Source: Polytrichum commune (taxonomy: Eukaryota > Streptophyta > Polytrichopsida > Polytrichales > Polytrichaceae). Taken from it: a stretch of 64,000 nucleotides of DNA. The notes below the pieces were generated by a model. It saw only the letters and a program-made list of their open reading frames with translations, was not told the origin of the DNA and did no database searches. Position 1 is the stretch's first letter. Every line of letters begins with the position of its first letter. A program made the position numbers and the translations under genes. The stretch lies in the NCBI GenBank assembly GCA_950295325.1, contig OX485805.1, positions 40,039,501 to 40,103,500 on the forward strand. Reading direction: 5' to 3'. This document shows positions 11,591-22,454 of the stretch, in pieces.

Positions 11591-12779
11591 ATCAATTTGA
11601 AGATGAAATGCAGTGGATGTAGCCAACCTTGTCCTCAAAAGACCATGCAATACATTTCATAACCTATTTGTGAGTCTAGTGTCCATGTCGTTTAGTATTA
11701 CTTTGGGTAGATAATAAAGTTTATACACATGATCAAAAAATCAACCTTGTCGTTCCTTCAGTAGTAACATGTGTTGTGGTTGGGTCATTTTGGCCAACTT
11801 ATCCATACACACAATGATGACATCATAGCCATGAGTAGAAGGTGTACGTAAAGCCATAGATAAAATCTATGTTGACCACCTTCCAATTCTTATTAGAAAG
11901 TCTACAATGGTTATATTAGGCTTGTTGACTTTAGAGTAGGAGCTTTACTCCATTGGCAAATCTCGCAAGATTTTATATAGCTCCTCATGGACCCTTGCAT
12001 TTCATGCCAATAGAATTTTATTTGCGCCCTCTTCCAAGTCTTAGGCACCCCAACATACCATTCTACATTGCATCATGATATTCTTGGAGTCAAAGAAACC
12101 TAATACTTGACCCTTGGAAGGACACATCTCAAACCACTATCGTCTTATCATGCCACTAGATGTGATTCTCAAAAAAAATTCTTCATATTGTATCAACCTT
12201 AGGTTGATTCTCTTTCTCTCGGATCTCCTCCCATAGTATCGGTTGAAACTAATTTAAGGATTGAATCACTTGAAATTACCTTGGGTGTCATCAAGGCCTT
12301 TTAAACACCCAAATCTGGCAGATTCCTACTCAAGGGATTAACCATGTGAATCCATCTTGGGCAATATACCCACTTATAGACAAAATTGTACTCCAAGAAT
12401 TCTAGCCATTGTGTTTGACGCCTTGATAAATTATGTTGTGTCTTTAAATACACGAGTGAGTTGTGGTCTATCATCACAATGTAATTAACCCACTCTAAGT
12501 AAAACCGCCAAGTTTGCATGGCATGCACAACTGCTACTAACTTTTGCTCTCCAGTCATATAATTTCTCAGCCTGGAAGAATTTCCTATTTTCAAAGGCAA
12601 TTGGTTGTCCTTCTTGAAGCATAATTGTTCATGCCCTTATTAAAGAAGTATCATTGATAACCTCAAATGGCTCCCCAAACTTGGGTAAGGTCAAAATTGA
12701 CACATTTCTTAAAGCAAATCTAATGTTTTCCATCTAGTTCAAGAAGAATAGTATAGTCCATTTCCCGCTTTGATACCAA
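11591..12779 (-). pseudogene. Old gypsy pol remnant, integrase to RNase H
   Basis: The minus strand matches the young element's integrase and RNase H region. A fragment at 12301-12600 still reads NYMTGEQKLVAVVHAMQTW and LSRRQTQWLEFLEYNFVYKW. Several frame breaks. After about 12720 it jumps to the beginning of pol (TAGTATAGTCCATTTCCCGC) and then to a PBS-like end (TTGGTATCAAAGCGGG on the minus strand, just before 12780). The RT, protease and gag part is therefore deleted. Confidence 0.75.
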
Positions 12780-13150
12780 TGAAACCTCTCTTAGAAAAAA
12801 GCAAGAATAACAGGCAGGATCCACCCAACCTTGAGCCTTATATACTTGTAAGGACTAAGAGTTGAAGCTCCTCTCAATTAGTCCTCAAGTATATGGTTAA
12901 TTAACTCTCCCTCCAAGCCTTTGGGGTGAGTTAAGTGCTCTCAAAGAACGGTCATTACTTACAAGGTGAGAACATTGTGTGACACCATATTCCCAACTAG
13001 TGGGTAGCTACCTTTGTATATTTTATAACTATTAGATCTCCCAGGGTGGAGTCCTCCAGTCTTATAGATAGTAGATTCCTCTAGTCTTACATATAGTAGA
13101 GTCTAGTTAGAATCAGAGATGGCCAAAGGTAACTAATATATAAATACACA
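12780..13150 (-). repeat. 5' LTR of the old gypsy element
   Basis: Starts TGAAACCTCTCTT directly after the PBS-like sequence and matches 2822-3771 apart from the inserted MITE. The right boundary is approximate (ends near AAATACACA). Confidence 0.65.
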
Positions 13151-13725
13151 TCAAATAGGATTTTAGAGTTATTCGTAAAGCAAAGTAGATGAAGCCATGG
13201 GTTTAGTTCCAAATTATGAGTTTATGAAAATTAACACACAATCACCCAAGTTTTATTAATGCTTAAATTGTCATCCATGAGGAGTGGTGTTGGCTATTAA
13301 AAACCGCCTTTCTAGCTTGTCCTACTAGGATAGGTGGGCCAAGCTAGCCTTGCATAGGTTGATATGGGATTTAGAATAGCGGGTCCCATGCCCATGTCCA
13401 TTTTGAGATCCTCAAAATTCTCTCAAAGTTTGAGAGGTGCAAAGAGGAGGTTCCAAATTTGCACCCAACTTTCATTATAAGCTTCGAAACACGATGAGCT
13501 AGCGAGCTCTTAATAGATAGTTTTTTCAAAGAAAGATCAAACTCACGATTTCATCCCTCATTGAGGGACTTTACTTATAACTATGTTGAGTTCCAAAAAT
13601 ATAGATGAACCAAAAAACTAGTTAATGCTAATGAGTTACACACCAATGTTGGTGTTGTATCATCTTTTAAAAAATAAAAAATAAAAAATAAAAAATACTC
13701 TTAAGGTACCTACAATGAGGATTTC
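13151..13725. other. No gene seen
   Basis: A+T-rich sequence between the old gypsy LTR and family A. Contains a short (AAAAAT)n-like run near 13672-13696. No ORF with recognisable content. Confidence 0.5.
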
Positions 13726-15240
13726 ACATTTCTTGACACCAATATGGTATGGGCATTCGACAATAATTTTGCTTTCAACACCATTTAGGTCTATATACCA
13801 TGCAAGAACCTTCATACCTAGGCAAAATCGTCCTAGTATGAATATGGTTTAGAATGGTATTGACCCAAGTGATAGCTCAGGTGCACAATGATTCTCTAAC
13901 CTTGACGTACCCACCAAATTTCAATATTTGATTGGCATTGCAATTTTGATACCCATTGGTAGTTTTTTGATACCCATGCATTCATCTATATACCGGACCA
14001 ACACACGTATGTCTTTCCACAAATTGCACAACCTTCTTGTAGTGAAGATCTAGGGGTCACACACCGAACAATAGAAATTCTCTTATAATCAACGATCCTT
14101 CATAGAATCTAAAGAGATGATTATTTTCTTCACCAAATTGTTGTAGATAATCCAGCCTTGTTTGTATATATGCGGAGCAAGTGATGTAAAGCTACATCAC
14201 TTGGCTTGTGCTCACATGTTTATGATCGTGTATGTGACTTCACCACCTCTTGAGTTGAATAATTTGTGGGAGTGGCCTTACCTACCGTGGCTCCGTAGCA
14301 ACTTGGGCATAAAATAATTAATTTTGAAGGTGCTTAAATTAATGGGAAATTAATTTCGTTGAGTGTTTAGAAAAAAAAGGAGGAAATAACATCCAAAGAG
14401 TGTCTAAAATCATAATAATGCCTAAACCCATGACATACAAGTAAAAGACGAACTTTAGGGTAAGAAATGTTGGTTAAGTGTTTGGATTAATCATAGCTGC
14501 CATAGATGAAATTAGGATAACCATCCATGAATTGTAGAAATGACTTGGATGAATGTCTAACATATTTTAAATTAATTTTAAAATCTACCCAATTTTAGAA
14601 TATTATTTTATGGGTTGCCTAACTTACTCTTGCACTTTAATTAATTATTAGGCAGAAAGGTGCCCAAGCTGCTAAACAACTACAATAAAGCTGCTAAAAA
14701 GCACTCATTCAAAAGAAAAAAACAATCCTCATGAATCTAGATCGATTGGAGGTTGTAACCATTTTCCTCACGATTTTGAAGGTCGTATGGACTCTATCAT
14801 ATTCATTATCACAAGATTTATTGTGATTAGCCATCCTAGGAGAAGTGGGCATGAAAGTGTTGGTTTTAGGCCCCCTTATTTACAATTATGTGGGAACTTT
14901 CATCACATAACACTAGAAGAAATAGGTGTTGTCCGTTTTAACCGTCCAATTGGATGGTAGAAGAAGGGAAAAAAGTGTAATACATCAATTTACTTGCCCA
15001 CCATCAAAAATTTACAACTAAAAAACTTCAAGTGACAACCAAATTGATACAATAGCACATCATTCCACATAGTCGTGATGGAGAGTTGAAATGGACAAGA
15101 GTTGGGCATGTTGATCATTTTCATTTCATGTATTTTTCTTTGAATCGGTATGAGCATTTGCATAATTGTATTGAGATACATGGATGACGGGAAGATACGG
15201 ATTGAGTGAAATCATGATTAAGAATCATGTTCTTATGACC
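13726..15240 (+). repeat. Dispersed repeat family A, long copy
   Basis: Parallel over about 1.5 kb with 33270-34770. Shared blocks include GATACCCATGCATTCA, TTCTTGTAG, CTACATCACTTGGCTT, ATGGAGAGTTGAAATGGACAAGA and CATGGATGA. Its first 300 bp also match the ISPF intron copy. No conserved ORF; the short ORF at 14990-15181 is not supported by any family. Possibly the remains of a non-autonomous LTR or DNA element; termini not determined. Confidence 0.6.
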
Positions 15241-15289
15241 CCTTTGTAGTACTTCATTGTGGTATGGGTTGATTCAAAGAATGTGCTTA

Positions 15290-15665
15290 GCAATATTAAA
15301 GCTCTGCTCCACAACTATACTAAATATTCCTATTAGTGTGGGTGGAAAATTAGCGTGGGCCGCACTAATTTCATAGTAAAGGTGGAATTAACATGAGATC
15401 AAGATCCTAGGTCTTCTCCTAAGTCTTCATAAAGACTTCCGGCCATCACATTGAATATTGGTTATAAGACATAAGAAGCACAAAATAAAATAATTGCCCA
15501 TATTAATTTTCCAAAAAACCAATTAATATGGCCCATGTTAATTTTCTAGTAGAAATTTAGTGTGGGTGGAAAATTAATATGGCCCAAATCAATTTTCATT
15601 ATGGAAATTAGCGTGAGGTCTAGAAAGGCTATTGTGGCCCACAATAATAGGACTATGTAGTATAA
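15290..15665. repeat. Dispersed repeat family B, MITE-like, copy 1
   Basis: Begins near CCTATTAGTGTGGGTGG and ends near GTGGCCCACAATAATAGG, so the ends are imperfect inverted repeats. Internal blocks (GGTGGAATTA, AAGACTT, CAAAATAAAATAATTGCCCA, GTGTGGG repeats) recur at 60070-60395 and 60917-61230. Non-coding. Confidence 0.55.
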
Positions 15666-16555
15666 ATTTGGTTCATAACGGAGAACATGTCCCAAGTTTG
15701 GATAAAGTAGGATGATTACATGGTGCTAAAGCAAGTGGGTGGTCTTAGGATGAGTTTCCATGTAGGCCGCTCGCCCACCAAATTCTAGATAAAAGTGGAT
15801 TGGAGGTGTTTGCATGTAGTTAAGCTCAACCCACCATACAACCACATTATGGTGGTCCACTAGACTTTCATGTGCACACTAAAAAATCTTTAACTTACAA
15901 GTATTGGTGTGAGCCCAAAATGGCCCCACATATTTGTTTTAACTCTTGTAAACCATTACAAGTGATGTTTTAGTGTTTTATGATTATTTACAAAAATATA
16001 AAAAGAGTGAAACTTGAAAGAAGCTAGGTTTAAGCATTAGGCTCATTTGGAGTGGATTGATTAAAAAGATAGTAGTAAAAGGAAGCTCTGTAGTTGGTGA
16101 GCGTAGTAGGTAGAGACCCAAGGGTAGTTAAATGATTGAATTAAGACCTTTGGTGTTTGTTTTAGGAAAAAAACTCAAGAGATAAGATGAGAGCCTACAA
16201 AGTAGGAGGAGATTTCGAAGGCTTATCGTGAGCCTTAAGGGTGCTCACCTCCTCAAACTCACTATTTAAGACCTCGTTCTTCCTTCATTCCTCCTCTCTT
16301 TCCTTCGTGCTCCTTGGCACCCCACGTGTTATAAGTGTGGGTGCGTGGGAAGCAAAATAGGAGCACGTGTGTGTGCATGGGTGTAAGGTTAGGAGCCAAG
16401 GCTAGTTGGCCTTGAAGAGGGCTTAACCTCTTGTTAGTAATAATTGGACGTGAATGATTTAAAGTTCAATTTATGGCTTTGTTTGAGAACTTGGATTTAC
16501 ATTGATTAGCCTTATACTTATGCGGATATATAAAGTCTCTTATTGGAGCATTTAG
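15666..16555. other. No gene seen
   Basis: A+T-rich intergenic DNA. A short motif at about 15749-15773 (TTTCCATGTAGGCC, CTCGCCCACCA) resembles the arm of the hairpin at 17439-17470, which suggests a related element end. No supported ORF. Confidence 0.4.
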
Positions 16556-16559
16556 TTTT

Positions 16560-17010
16560 GTTGGACTTCATATGAATTTTTGAGAGTCAAAAATCCGAGA
16601 CTATGTCCAAACTTCTAAAAACTAGTGAAAAAATGTAGATTAAAAGAAAACATCGTAGAATTGCGACCATATATTTTGTGGCAGTAGAAATATTATTGCA
16701 TATTCATGTAGAGGACTTCATTACCTATCCATGGATACCAATAACTCATTTTTTGGACTTCATATGAATTTTTGAGGGCCAAAAAACCGAGACTATGTCC
16801 AAACTTCAAAAAACTAGTAAAAATGTGCAGATTCAAAGGGAACATCGTAGAATTGCGACCATATACTTTGTGGCAGTAGAAATATTATTGCATATTCATG
16901 TAGAGGACTTCATTACCTATCCATGGATACCAAGAACTCATTTTTTTGGACTTCATATGAATTTTTGAGAGCCAAAAAACCGAGACTATGTCCAAACTTC
17001 CAAAAAAATA
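16560..17010. repeat. Tandem repeat, ~193-bp period, 2.3 copies
   Basis: Units begin with TTGGACTTCATATGAATTTT at 16560, 16753 and 16946. The first two units are near-identical throughout (AATTGCGACCATATA, TTTGTGGCAGTAGAAATATT, TACCTATCCATGGATACCA). The third is cut off near 17010. Non-coding. Confidence 0.9.
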
Positions 17011-17362
17011 GTGACACACTCTTATAGTTTTTTACTTATGATGTTTTTGACTTATGATATTTATTGAATTACCGAGGGAGGATTTTTTACGTGTCATTAT
17101 AACTTTTCTACTCGCGCTAAGACGAAATCGAAGGGTGGGGAATTTTTGGTGACAGTTGGTCACCATAAGACTAAGATCCGTTAAAGACTCAAGAGAACCA
17201 GTGACTGTCTAGAACTCCATCCTTGGTAACTAGGTGGAGGAGTTTAGTAGGTGGGCCTATATTGAGAAGATGGGAGTAGCTAGTTGGCATATATTGTACA
17301 TTTGGGTGTACCATCACATTTCCTGTACAGTTGGATTGGTTTGTCCTTATTTACACTAGAGT

Positions 17363-17470
17363 GTGGTGGGTGAGTGGCCTACATGGAAAGTCACCCTTAG
17401 TCTTACCTCTCCTATAGATGCCACGATTGCCTTGCTTCGTGACTTTCCATGTAGGCCACTCACCCACCAC
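17363..17470. repeat. Perfect 32-bp inverted repeat (hairpin, 44-nt loop)
   Basis: Arm 17363-17394 (GTGGTGGGTGAGTGGCCTAC...) is the exact reverse complement of 17439-17470. Either a small foldback MITE or the joined ends of one. A similar single arm is at about 15749-15773. Confidence 0.8.
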
Positions 17471-17585
17471 TGCTCGATAATTGGGTGATTCTAACTCTTT
17501 TACTTGAACACTGTAATCTTCAATTTATGCTTAGATACCACGTTTTTTTTGTCTTCATCCTTCCTCCCATAACAATATTAAGCAA

Positions 17586-17728
17586 CGTGTGTTTTCTTCA
17601 TGTGGGCCCTGAGAATAGAACCATGGGAGGCCCCAACCAAGTGCAAGGAGACTCAAAAGTCCAAAGTTGCACCAGGTTGGGACATCCCATAGTTATATTC
17701 TCAGGGCCCACATGAACAAACACACACT
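17586..17728. repeat. Long imperfect foldback, ~65-bp arms
   Basis: The left arm from GTGTGTTTTCTTCATG through GGGCCCTGAGAATA and GGCCCCAACC pairs with GGTTGGGACATCCC, TATTCTCAGGGCCC and CATGAACAAACACAC on the right. Pairing continues towards the centre (AAGTGCAAGGAGACT against AAGTCCAAAGTTGCACC). The whole would fold into a long hairpin with few mismatches, as seen for small foldback MITEs and for MIRNA precursors. Confidence 0.65.
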
Positions 17729-18054
17729 GCTATAATAATGCCATGCCTATGGATGTAGAGATTCTTCCTTACAACGGTTGTTCTCTCCTTTTTAACCTTT
17801 CAAGGTGGTTGTAAGGGTTGGCATCGTATTTTGCAAGCATGGAAGTAGATGATTCGGGTTATTCAATTTCCTTCCTCGCTTAGCTCGGGTGGATATTCTT
17901 CACCTTAATTTCTGAGGGACAAATAATTACCAAGCCATGGGGTTTGGAATTGTTATGGATGGAGGTTTCATTATGTATAAGAAGTGATTGACGAAGATGC
18001 ATGACATTTGGGATCCTGAAAGAAAGGATTTGTTATCTTTGGAGGAGACAAGGA
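17729..18054. other. No gene seen
   Basis: Short A+T-rich flank left of the piggyBac element; nothing recognisable. Confidence 0.4.
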
Positions 18055-18769
18055 TTAACCCCTAAAAGTGCTTGAGGACATGAGGTGGTCTTGGCTGCTG
18101 TATAAATGCCTATTACTTGATACCCTTGTGGTGAAATTGGGGGGTTGATACACGGTGATTGTAGCCCTAGTCATAAATAACATTTGAGTTATTTTTTGAG
18201 AAATTAAAAGTCCTCTGCGTGGATTCAGTGGCTGTTAGTAGCCCACTTTGTACGTATTGTGATACCCCAGGGTTGAACATACGGATAGTCCAGAGGAGGA
18301 CACCGCTGGGTATATGGAGATGCCTTGACAATGTTGGGCACCGCCACGTGCCAATCACCTTGCGGCCGTGGGGTCGTTGACATGAGGTGGGTAGGGACCC
18401 GTGGGTGTTGTTTATACTTGTTTTCCCGCCACTTTGGGACGACCGGGGCGCGAGCAATTTCCTTTTTGTTTATGTGCTTACGGATTCCCGATTCGGTCTC
18501 CATTTCTGGTAGTGGGGAATCACAGTGTCGGCGGAAGGAGTAAGGACATGATCCTGATGTCTGTTCTGGCGGGTGAGAAATGTACGAGTTGCAGCAAGGG
18601 GGAAGTTCGAATTCAACGGGAAGAGGGAATTGGATAAAAATCGCCACAGGATTGTGAGAAATCACATCTGTGCAACCCGCCAACAGAACATTCACTCACA
18701 ACATTCACGGCTGTGGTCTGTCATTCGATCTTGAGCGCTGCACAGGGTTGCCTCATCTGGCAATCGGTC

Positions 18770-19561
18770 ATGAACTTCGCGACGACGCTTAGTAACCCAC
18801 CTTCTGAGGAGGTGTTGCGGCAGGCCGAGTCTGTGATACATGCGTGGGGATTGCGGTTTAGGGTGTCAGAAACTGTCGTTTGTAGGTTGGTTCGCTGCTT
18901 CGATTCCAAATTCTTGCTGTCATTGCCCAGACCTGCCGGATTCAAGGTCGGAAAGTTCTTCGCCCCACAGATACACTGTTATCTGTGGTATCGCCAAGCT
19001 GCGAAGGCGCTCGGTTGGCGCGACAGGCAAAAATTTCCAGCGGAGATTGAGGCTCTTCTGAAGCTACTGGTTTGGCCTGATGAGGAAGCGGAAATTGGTG
19101 ACGCCTCAAGCGCCGTCGAATGCCAAGATTCCACCCAGAAGATCAACACTAGAGGTTTCTCCGACGCCCCTGGGCACTGCACTGTGGGATATGTATCAAA
19201 CGATGCCAGAGACCGAGGACATGCAGGGGCCACGCACAACACGTTCGGCGCGGGGAAGGGGTCGACGGGGGAGGATCAGCGCCGCCTCGTCCGGGCGAGC
19301 CCCACGCTTGACGCGGAGCCAAGCTCAACAGGAGTGTTCCCCTGTAGCCTTGCCAGTGCAGGATCAGATTGCGCAGATCATGCCGTCAACCACACCTGCA
19401 GCTGGACCGGGCGGAGGCTGAGGCCGTGTTCGGGCACGCATTTCGCGCAATCAGATGTCGCCGACAGTGGGATTCGCCCAGGCTCCGATGACAGAGACAA
19501 TGCTGGATGGGACGGCAAACGGCGTCGACTGCTACAATCAGTCCCCGGAGACAGTAAATGA
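18770..19561 (+). CDS. Unknown ORF at the 5' side of the piggyBac element
   Basis: First ATG at 18770. The initial ~110 residues look protein-like (SNPPSEEVLRQAESVIHAWG, FAPQIHCYLWYRQAAKALGW, EIEALLKLLVWPDEE), with helical and hydrophobic periodicity. After about 19100 this frame turns into low-information sequence while the +1 shifted frame (19080 on) becomes the better one. I therefore infer one original reading frame with a frameshift or an intron near 19080-19110. No family recognised. It may be the N-terminal region of the transposase gene or an accessory protein. Confidence 0.35.
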   Translation: MNFATTLSNPPSEEVLRQAESVIHAWGLRFRVSETVVCRLVRCFDSKFLLSLPRPAGFKVGKFFAPQIHCYLWYRQAAKALGWRDRQKFPAEIEALLKLLVWPDEEAEIGDASSAVECQDSTQKINTRGFSDAPGHCTVGYVSNDARDRGHAGATHNTFGAGKGSTGEDQRRLVRASPTLDAEPSSTGVFPCSLASAGSDCADHAVNHTCSWTGRRLRPCSGTHFAQSDVADSGIRPGSDDRDNAGWDGKRRRLLQSVPGDSK

Positions 19562-20447
19562 AACTATACAGCGGTTGAATTTGTCTGTTCAGAGGGGAGC
19601 AAACCCTTCATCGGCAATTGGAGGTGATGATGTGAGTGATGGAGAAACGGAATTGCTCTTCACTCCTGCGAGCAATCGGCCAACAATCCAACCAGACATA
19701 ATTTGTCCTCGGCTCACACGCGCACGGCATAGACTGCTTGCCCTGTGGGATGGCCCTATGGATGAGGATCCTTTGCTGAGTGAAGACATCACTGCAGTTG
19801 ACAGCCGGAGGTCAAATTTGCACGACACCCTTGACTCTGTGTTTCCACCGCCTCGGCGACCGGCAACAGGCGGACCGTCCCGTGTCCCACAAATTCCACG
19901 GTGGTACACTGTGAGTCCACTTGGGAGCGATTCAGGGGTTGGCATGCCACGTCATGATGCACCCCCTTTGATTGGTAGTTTCTCCGAGGCAAAGAAGGGA
20001 CGACATGTACTGACGTCGCAAGAACACATTGGTGAACAATCCCGTGACACTGCCAGAACGTATGCAATGTTGTATGGCATTGTTCTGGCTGAGTACATTG
20101 ACGGTGGAACCAATCAGCCGATGTTCATCGTTGACTACGGTCGGCCCTAGCTGCGGTATCATATAGCACAGTCCCTGTGCGACCTCCGCCCACTGGAGGC
20201 CCAAGGTAGCGCTGAAATGGCGCATGGCCGTGTCAATGAGGCAATGCCGTGGCGTATGCCCATCGAATTGGACTTCAATGAGGCCAATCGGGTAGAAGAA
20301 AATGCAGCATATCGTGGAAGTGATGCAGCGGGGCAAGGGACAGTGCTTCTCGGCGCTGACACTCCAGTTTGTAACGAGTGCGGAAGACCTCTGCACCAAT
20401 TCCCTCTTCCACTACCTGTGCGGGGAGAATGGCCACTAGTTGAAAGA
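19080..20447 (+). pseudogene. Upstream extension of the transposase frame, broken by stops
   Basis: This frame is the same as that of the transposase (20451-22454) and is open except for TGA at 19419-19421, TAG at 20148-20150 and TGA at 20448-20450. Content is protein-like: a basic segment RTTRSARGRGRRGRISAASS, acidic SDGETELLF, then ARTYAMLYGIVLAEYIDGG, and a CNECGRPLH pair of Cys near 20370. Each stop could arise from an Arg or Gln codon by one C-to-T change (CGA, CAG, CGA), as expected from decay of methylated DNA. Alternatively introns remove the stops. No named domain. Confidence 0.45.
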
Positions 20448-20450
20448 TGA

Positions 20451-22454
20451 ATTCAAGGGTACAGCAAGGATTCTCCTGCAACGGGCACCGACGACTCCAC
20501 CGCTCAGAAACCATTCCTTAAGGTGACGATTTCCTTCCCTTCGTACCTTCTGTTTGACAGCAATGTAAATGAGGCACCGGATTCTTCAAGAGATGAATGG
20601 ATAGGGGGAGAAGAGGATTGGGCCACATATGATGAGTGGATAGAGGAAGACGCATACCCGGAAACTGTAGTGGATCTGAATGGAGAGGACCGTCACTGGA
20701 CCATCCCCACAGAGCCTGTAGAGCCCTTAGGAACCGATGTTGATGAAGCCGACGACTGTACTGCCCATAGAAATCACCATGGGTATGTCGATGAGGACTA
20801 CGAGGAGTGGAGTCAGAGCTCGGATTCCTTCAAGGCCATGCCATTGGAGGATGAAGAATTTGAGAGATACTATCATCAGTCCAATTGGACCTCAGAGCAC
20901 ATAACGCTCTTGGGCGACAGGAATAACTTCACAGGCCCTCCGCCTGGATATGTTCAACCCACGTCAGGGCCGATTCCCTACTCTCCAACTTGTTTTTTCG
21001 ATTTGTTCTGGCCGTCCTCATTCCTTCAAGAAATTTGTGATGAGACCAACAGATATGTTGGGCAAAATTGCACTAGACGATGTAGAGGGTTGAGGACTTC
21101 CGTCGGACAGGAGGAGTCTCATACACCACACACGCTTGGGTTGAATGGTGGGAAGGGCTGGGTGGATGTCCATGTCCAGGAGCTGAGAGCTTGGCTAGGT
21201 ATCAAGATTTATATGGGGCTGAAGCCCTTGCCTGCGAGACGGGACTACTGGTCTCGCAGCGAAGAGCTATTCAATTGCAGGATAATACCATCTGTCATGA
21301 CTATGCGTCGATGGGAAGCCATCTTGCGCTGCTTGCACCTCACAGACAACGAGAAGCTAGAGAGAGATCGAGGTAGTCCTAATTTTGACAAAATTGGGAA
21401 AGTCAGGATGTTGCTCAATCATTTTGTGAATACATCACAGAAACTTTACAATCTCGAGCGAGAAGTAACTGTTGACGAGCTGGTGATACCGTACAAAGGG
21501 AAATATTGCAATTTCCGGCAGTTCATGCGGGACAAACCCGTGAGATTTGGACTGAAGTTGTGGTGCCTTGCATCTTCAAAGAGCCAATATGTTTATAATT
21601 TGAATGTGTTTCTAGGGAAGGGGACCGGGAAGGGACCACATGGCTTAGGGTATACAGTGTGCACAGATCTCTTGAAGCCGTTTGCCCACCGGGGGCACAT
21701 CCTGGTTTGTGACAATTTTTTCTCCTCGCCCCGTTTGTTTCACGATCTGCTAGTGGCTGGAACTTGGGCATGCGGCACTGTTCGTTCGGACAGGTGGTGC
21801 CTGCCGCGGAACTTGAAGCAAGAACAAGACAATGTACACAGGGGCAGGCTGATCATCCGCATGCACCGGCATCGCCAAATGGCATGCCTGAGTTGGCGAG
21901 ACTCCGACATGGTGTTCATGCTGGCAACGGCAGCCAACCCATGGTCACCAGATTCGTGGGTACTGCGGCGTCGAAAAGGCCATTCTGGGCAATGGTCCGT
22001 TCCATCAACTCCAATCCATTTGATGTACCAGGAATATATGCGCGGGGTCGATGTGACAAACCGGCTGCGAGCGGCATATCCCTCCTTGATGAGGTCCCAC
22101 AAATGGTGGCACAAGTGTGTGTCTTTTGTTGTGGACCAATCCCTTGTAAATGCGAAGATACTACATGATGAAGCAGTCTTAGATATGGGCTTCCCCACAA
22201 TGACGACGAAGCAATTCCGGCTACGTGTTGCCGAAGGACTTGTCAAAGGCTCGATAAAACCGCACCTACCTCGCCCACCTCATAGACTCCTGGACTCTCA
22301 TAGCTCAAGTGGGCACTATCCTGAGAGGAGCACCCGAAGGAGGATGTGTGTTGTTTGTGGAAGGAAACAAAGTTACTACTGTGCAGGATGCAAATATGAA
22401 TTTCTTTGCTTCATAAGTGGCAATTGCTATCGTAACAGACATGCAGTAGGGTGA
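20451..22454 (+). CDS. PiggyBac transposase (DDE_Tnp_1_7 type)
   Basis: Open for 668 codons; numbering here starts at 20523, giving 643 residues. An acidic N-terminal part (1-130) is followed by the catalytic core: VDELVIPYKG (D318), LVCDNFFSS (D397) and EYMRGVDVTN (D510) are the three metal-binding Asp of piggyBac transposases. Between them FGLKLWCLASS and GHSGQW fit the family. The C-terminus carries the cysteine-rich finger CVVCGR...YYCAGC (C609, C612, C620, C623), which binds the transposon ends in known members. The family catalyses cut-and-paste movement into TTAA. The frame has no ATG before 20838, so an upstream exon or the broken frame before it probably supplied the start. The core looks catalytically complete; whether a full protein is made is uncertain. 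Confidence 0.88.
   Translation: MQGYSKDSPATGTDDSTAQKPFLKVTISFPSYLLFDSNVNEAPDSSRDEWIGGEEDWATYDEWIEEDAYPETVVDLNGEDRHWTIPTEPVEPLGTDVDEADDCTAHRNHHGYVDEDYEEWSQSSDSFKAMPLEDEEFERYYHQSNWTSEHITLLGDRNNFTGPPPGYVQPTSGPIPYSPTCFFDLFWPSSFLQEICDETNRYVGQNCTRRCRGLRTSVGQEESHTPHTLGLNGGKGWVDVHVQELRAWLGIKIYMGLKPLPARRDYWSRSEELFNCRIIPSVMTMRRWEAILRCLHLTDNEKLERDRGSPNFDKIGKVRMLLNHFVNTSQKLYNLEREVTVDELVIPYKGKYCNFRQFMRDKPVRFGLKLWCLASSKSQYVYNLNVFLGKGTGKGPHGLGYTVCTDLLKPFAHRGHILVCDNFFSSPRLFHDLLVAGTWACGTVRSDRWCLPRNLKQEQDNVHRGRLIIRMHRHRQMACLSWRDSDMVFMLATAANPWSPDSWVLRRRKGHSGQWSVPSTPIHLMYQEYMRGVDVTNRLRAAYPSLMRSHKWWHKCVSFVVDQSLVNAKILHDEAVLDMGFPTMTTKQFRLRVAEGLVKGSIKPHLPRPPHRLLDSHSSSGHYPERSTRRRMCVVCGRKQSYYCAGCKYEFLCFISGNCYRNRHAVG

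Larger units (their letters stand above)
2822..13150 (-). mobile_element. Old Ty3/gypsy element split by a younger relative
   Basis: Two related LTRs, TGTAACATCTCTC at 2822 and TGAAACCTCTCTT at 12780, flank pol remnants on the minus strand at 3772-4832 and 11591-12779. The remnants match the pol of the inner element (5194-8340) and rejoin exactly at the inner element's ATCAA target site. The part corresponding to RT, protease and gag is missing: the right remnant runs from the pol start region straight into a primer-binding-site-like end before the LTR at 12780. No 5-bp target duplication is obvious. It is a dead, internally deleted copy. Confidence 0.8.
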
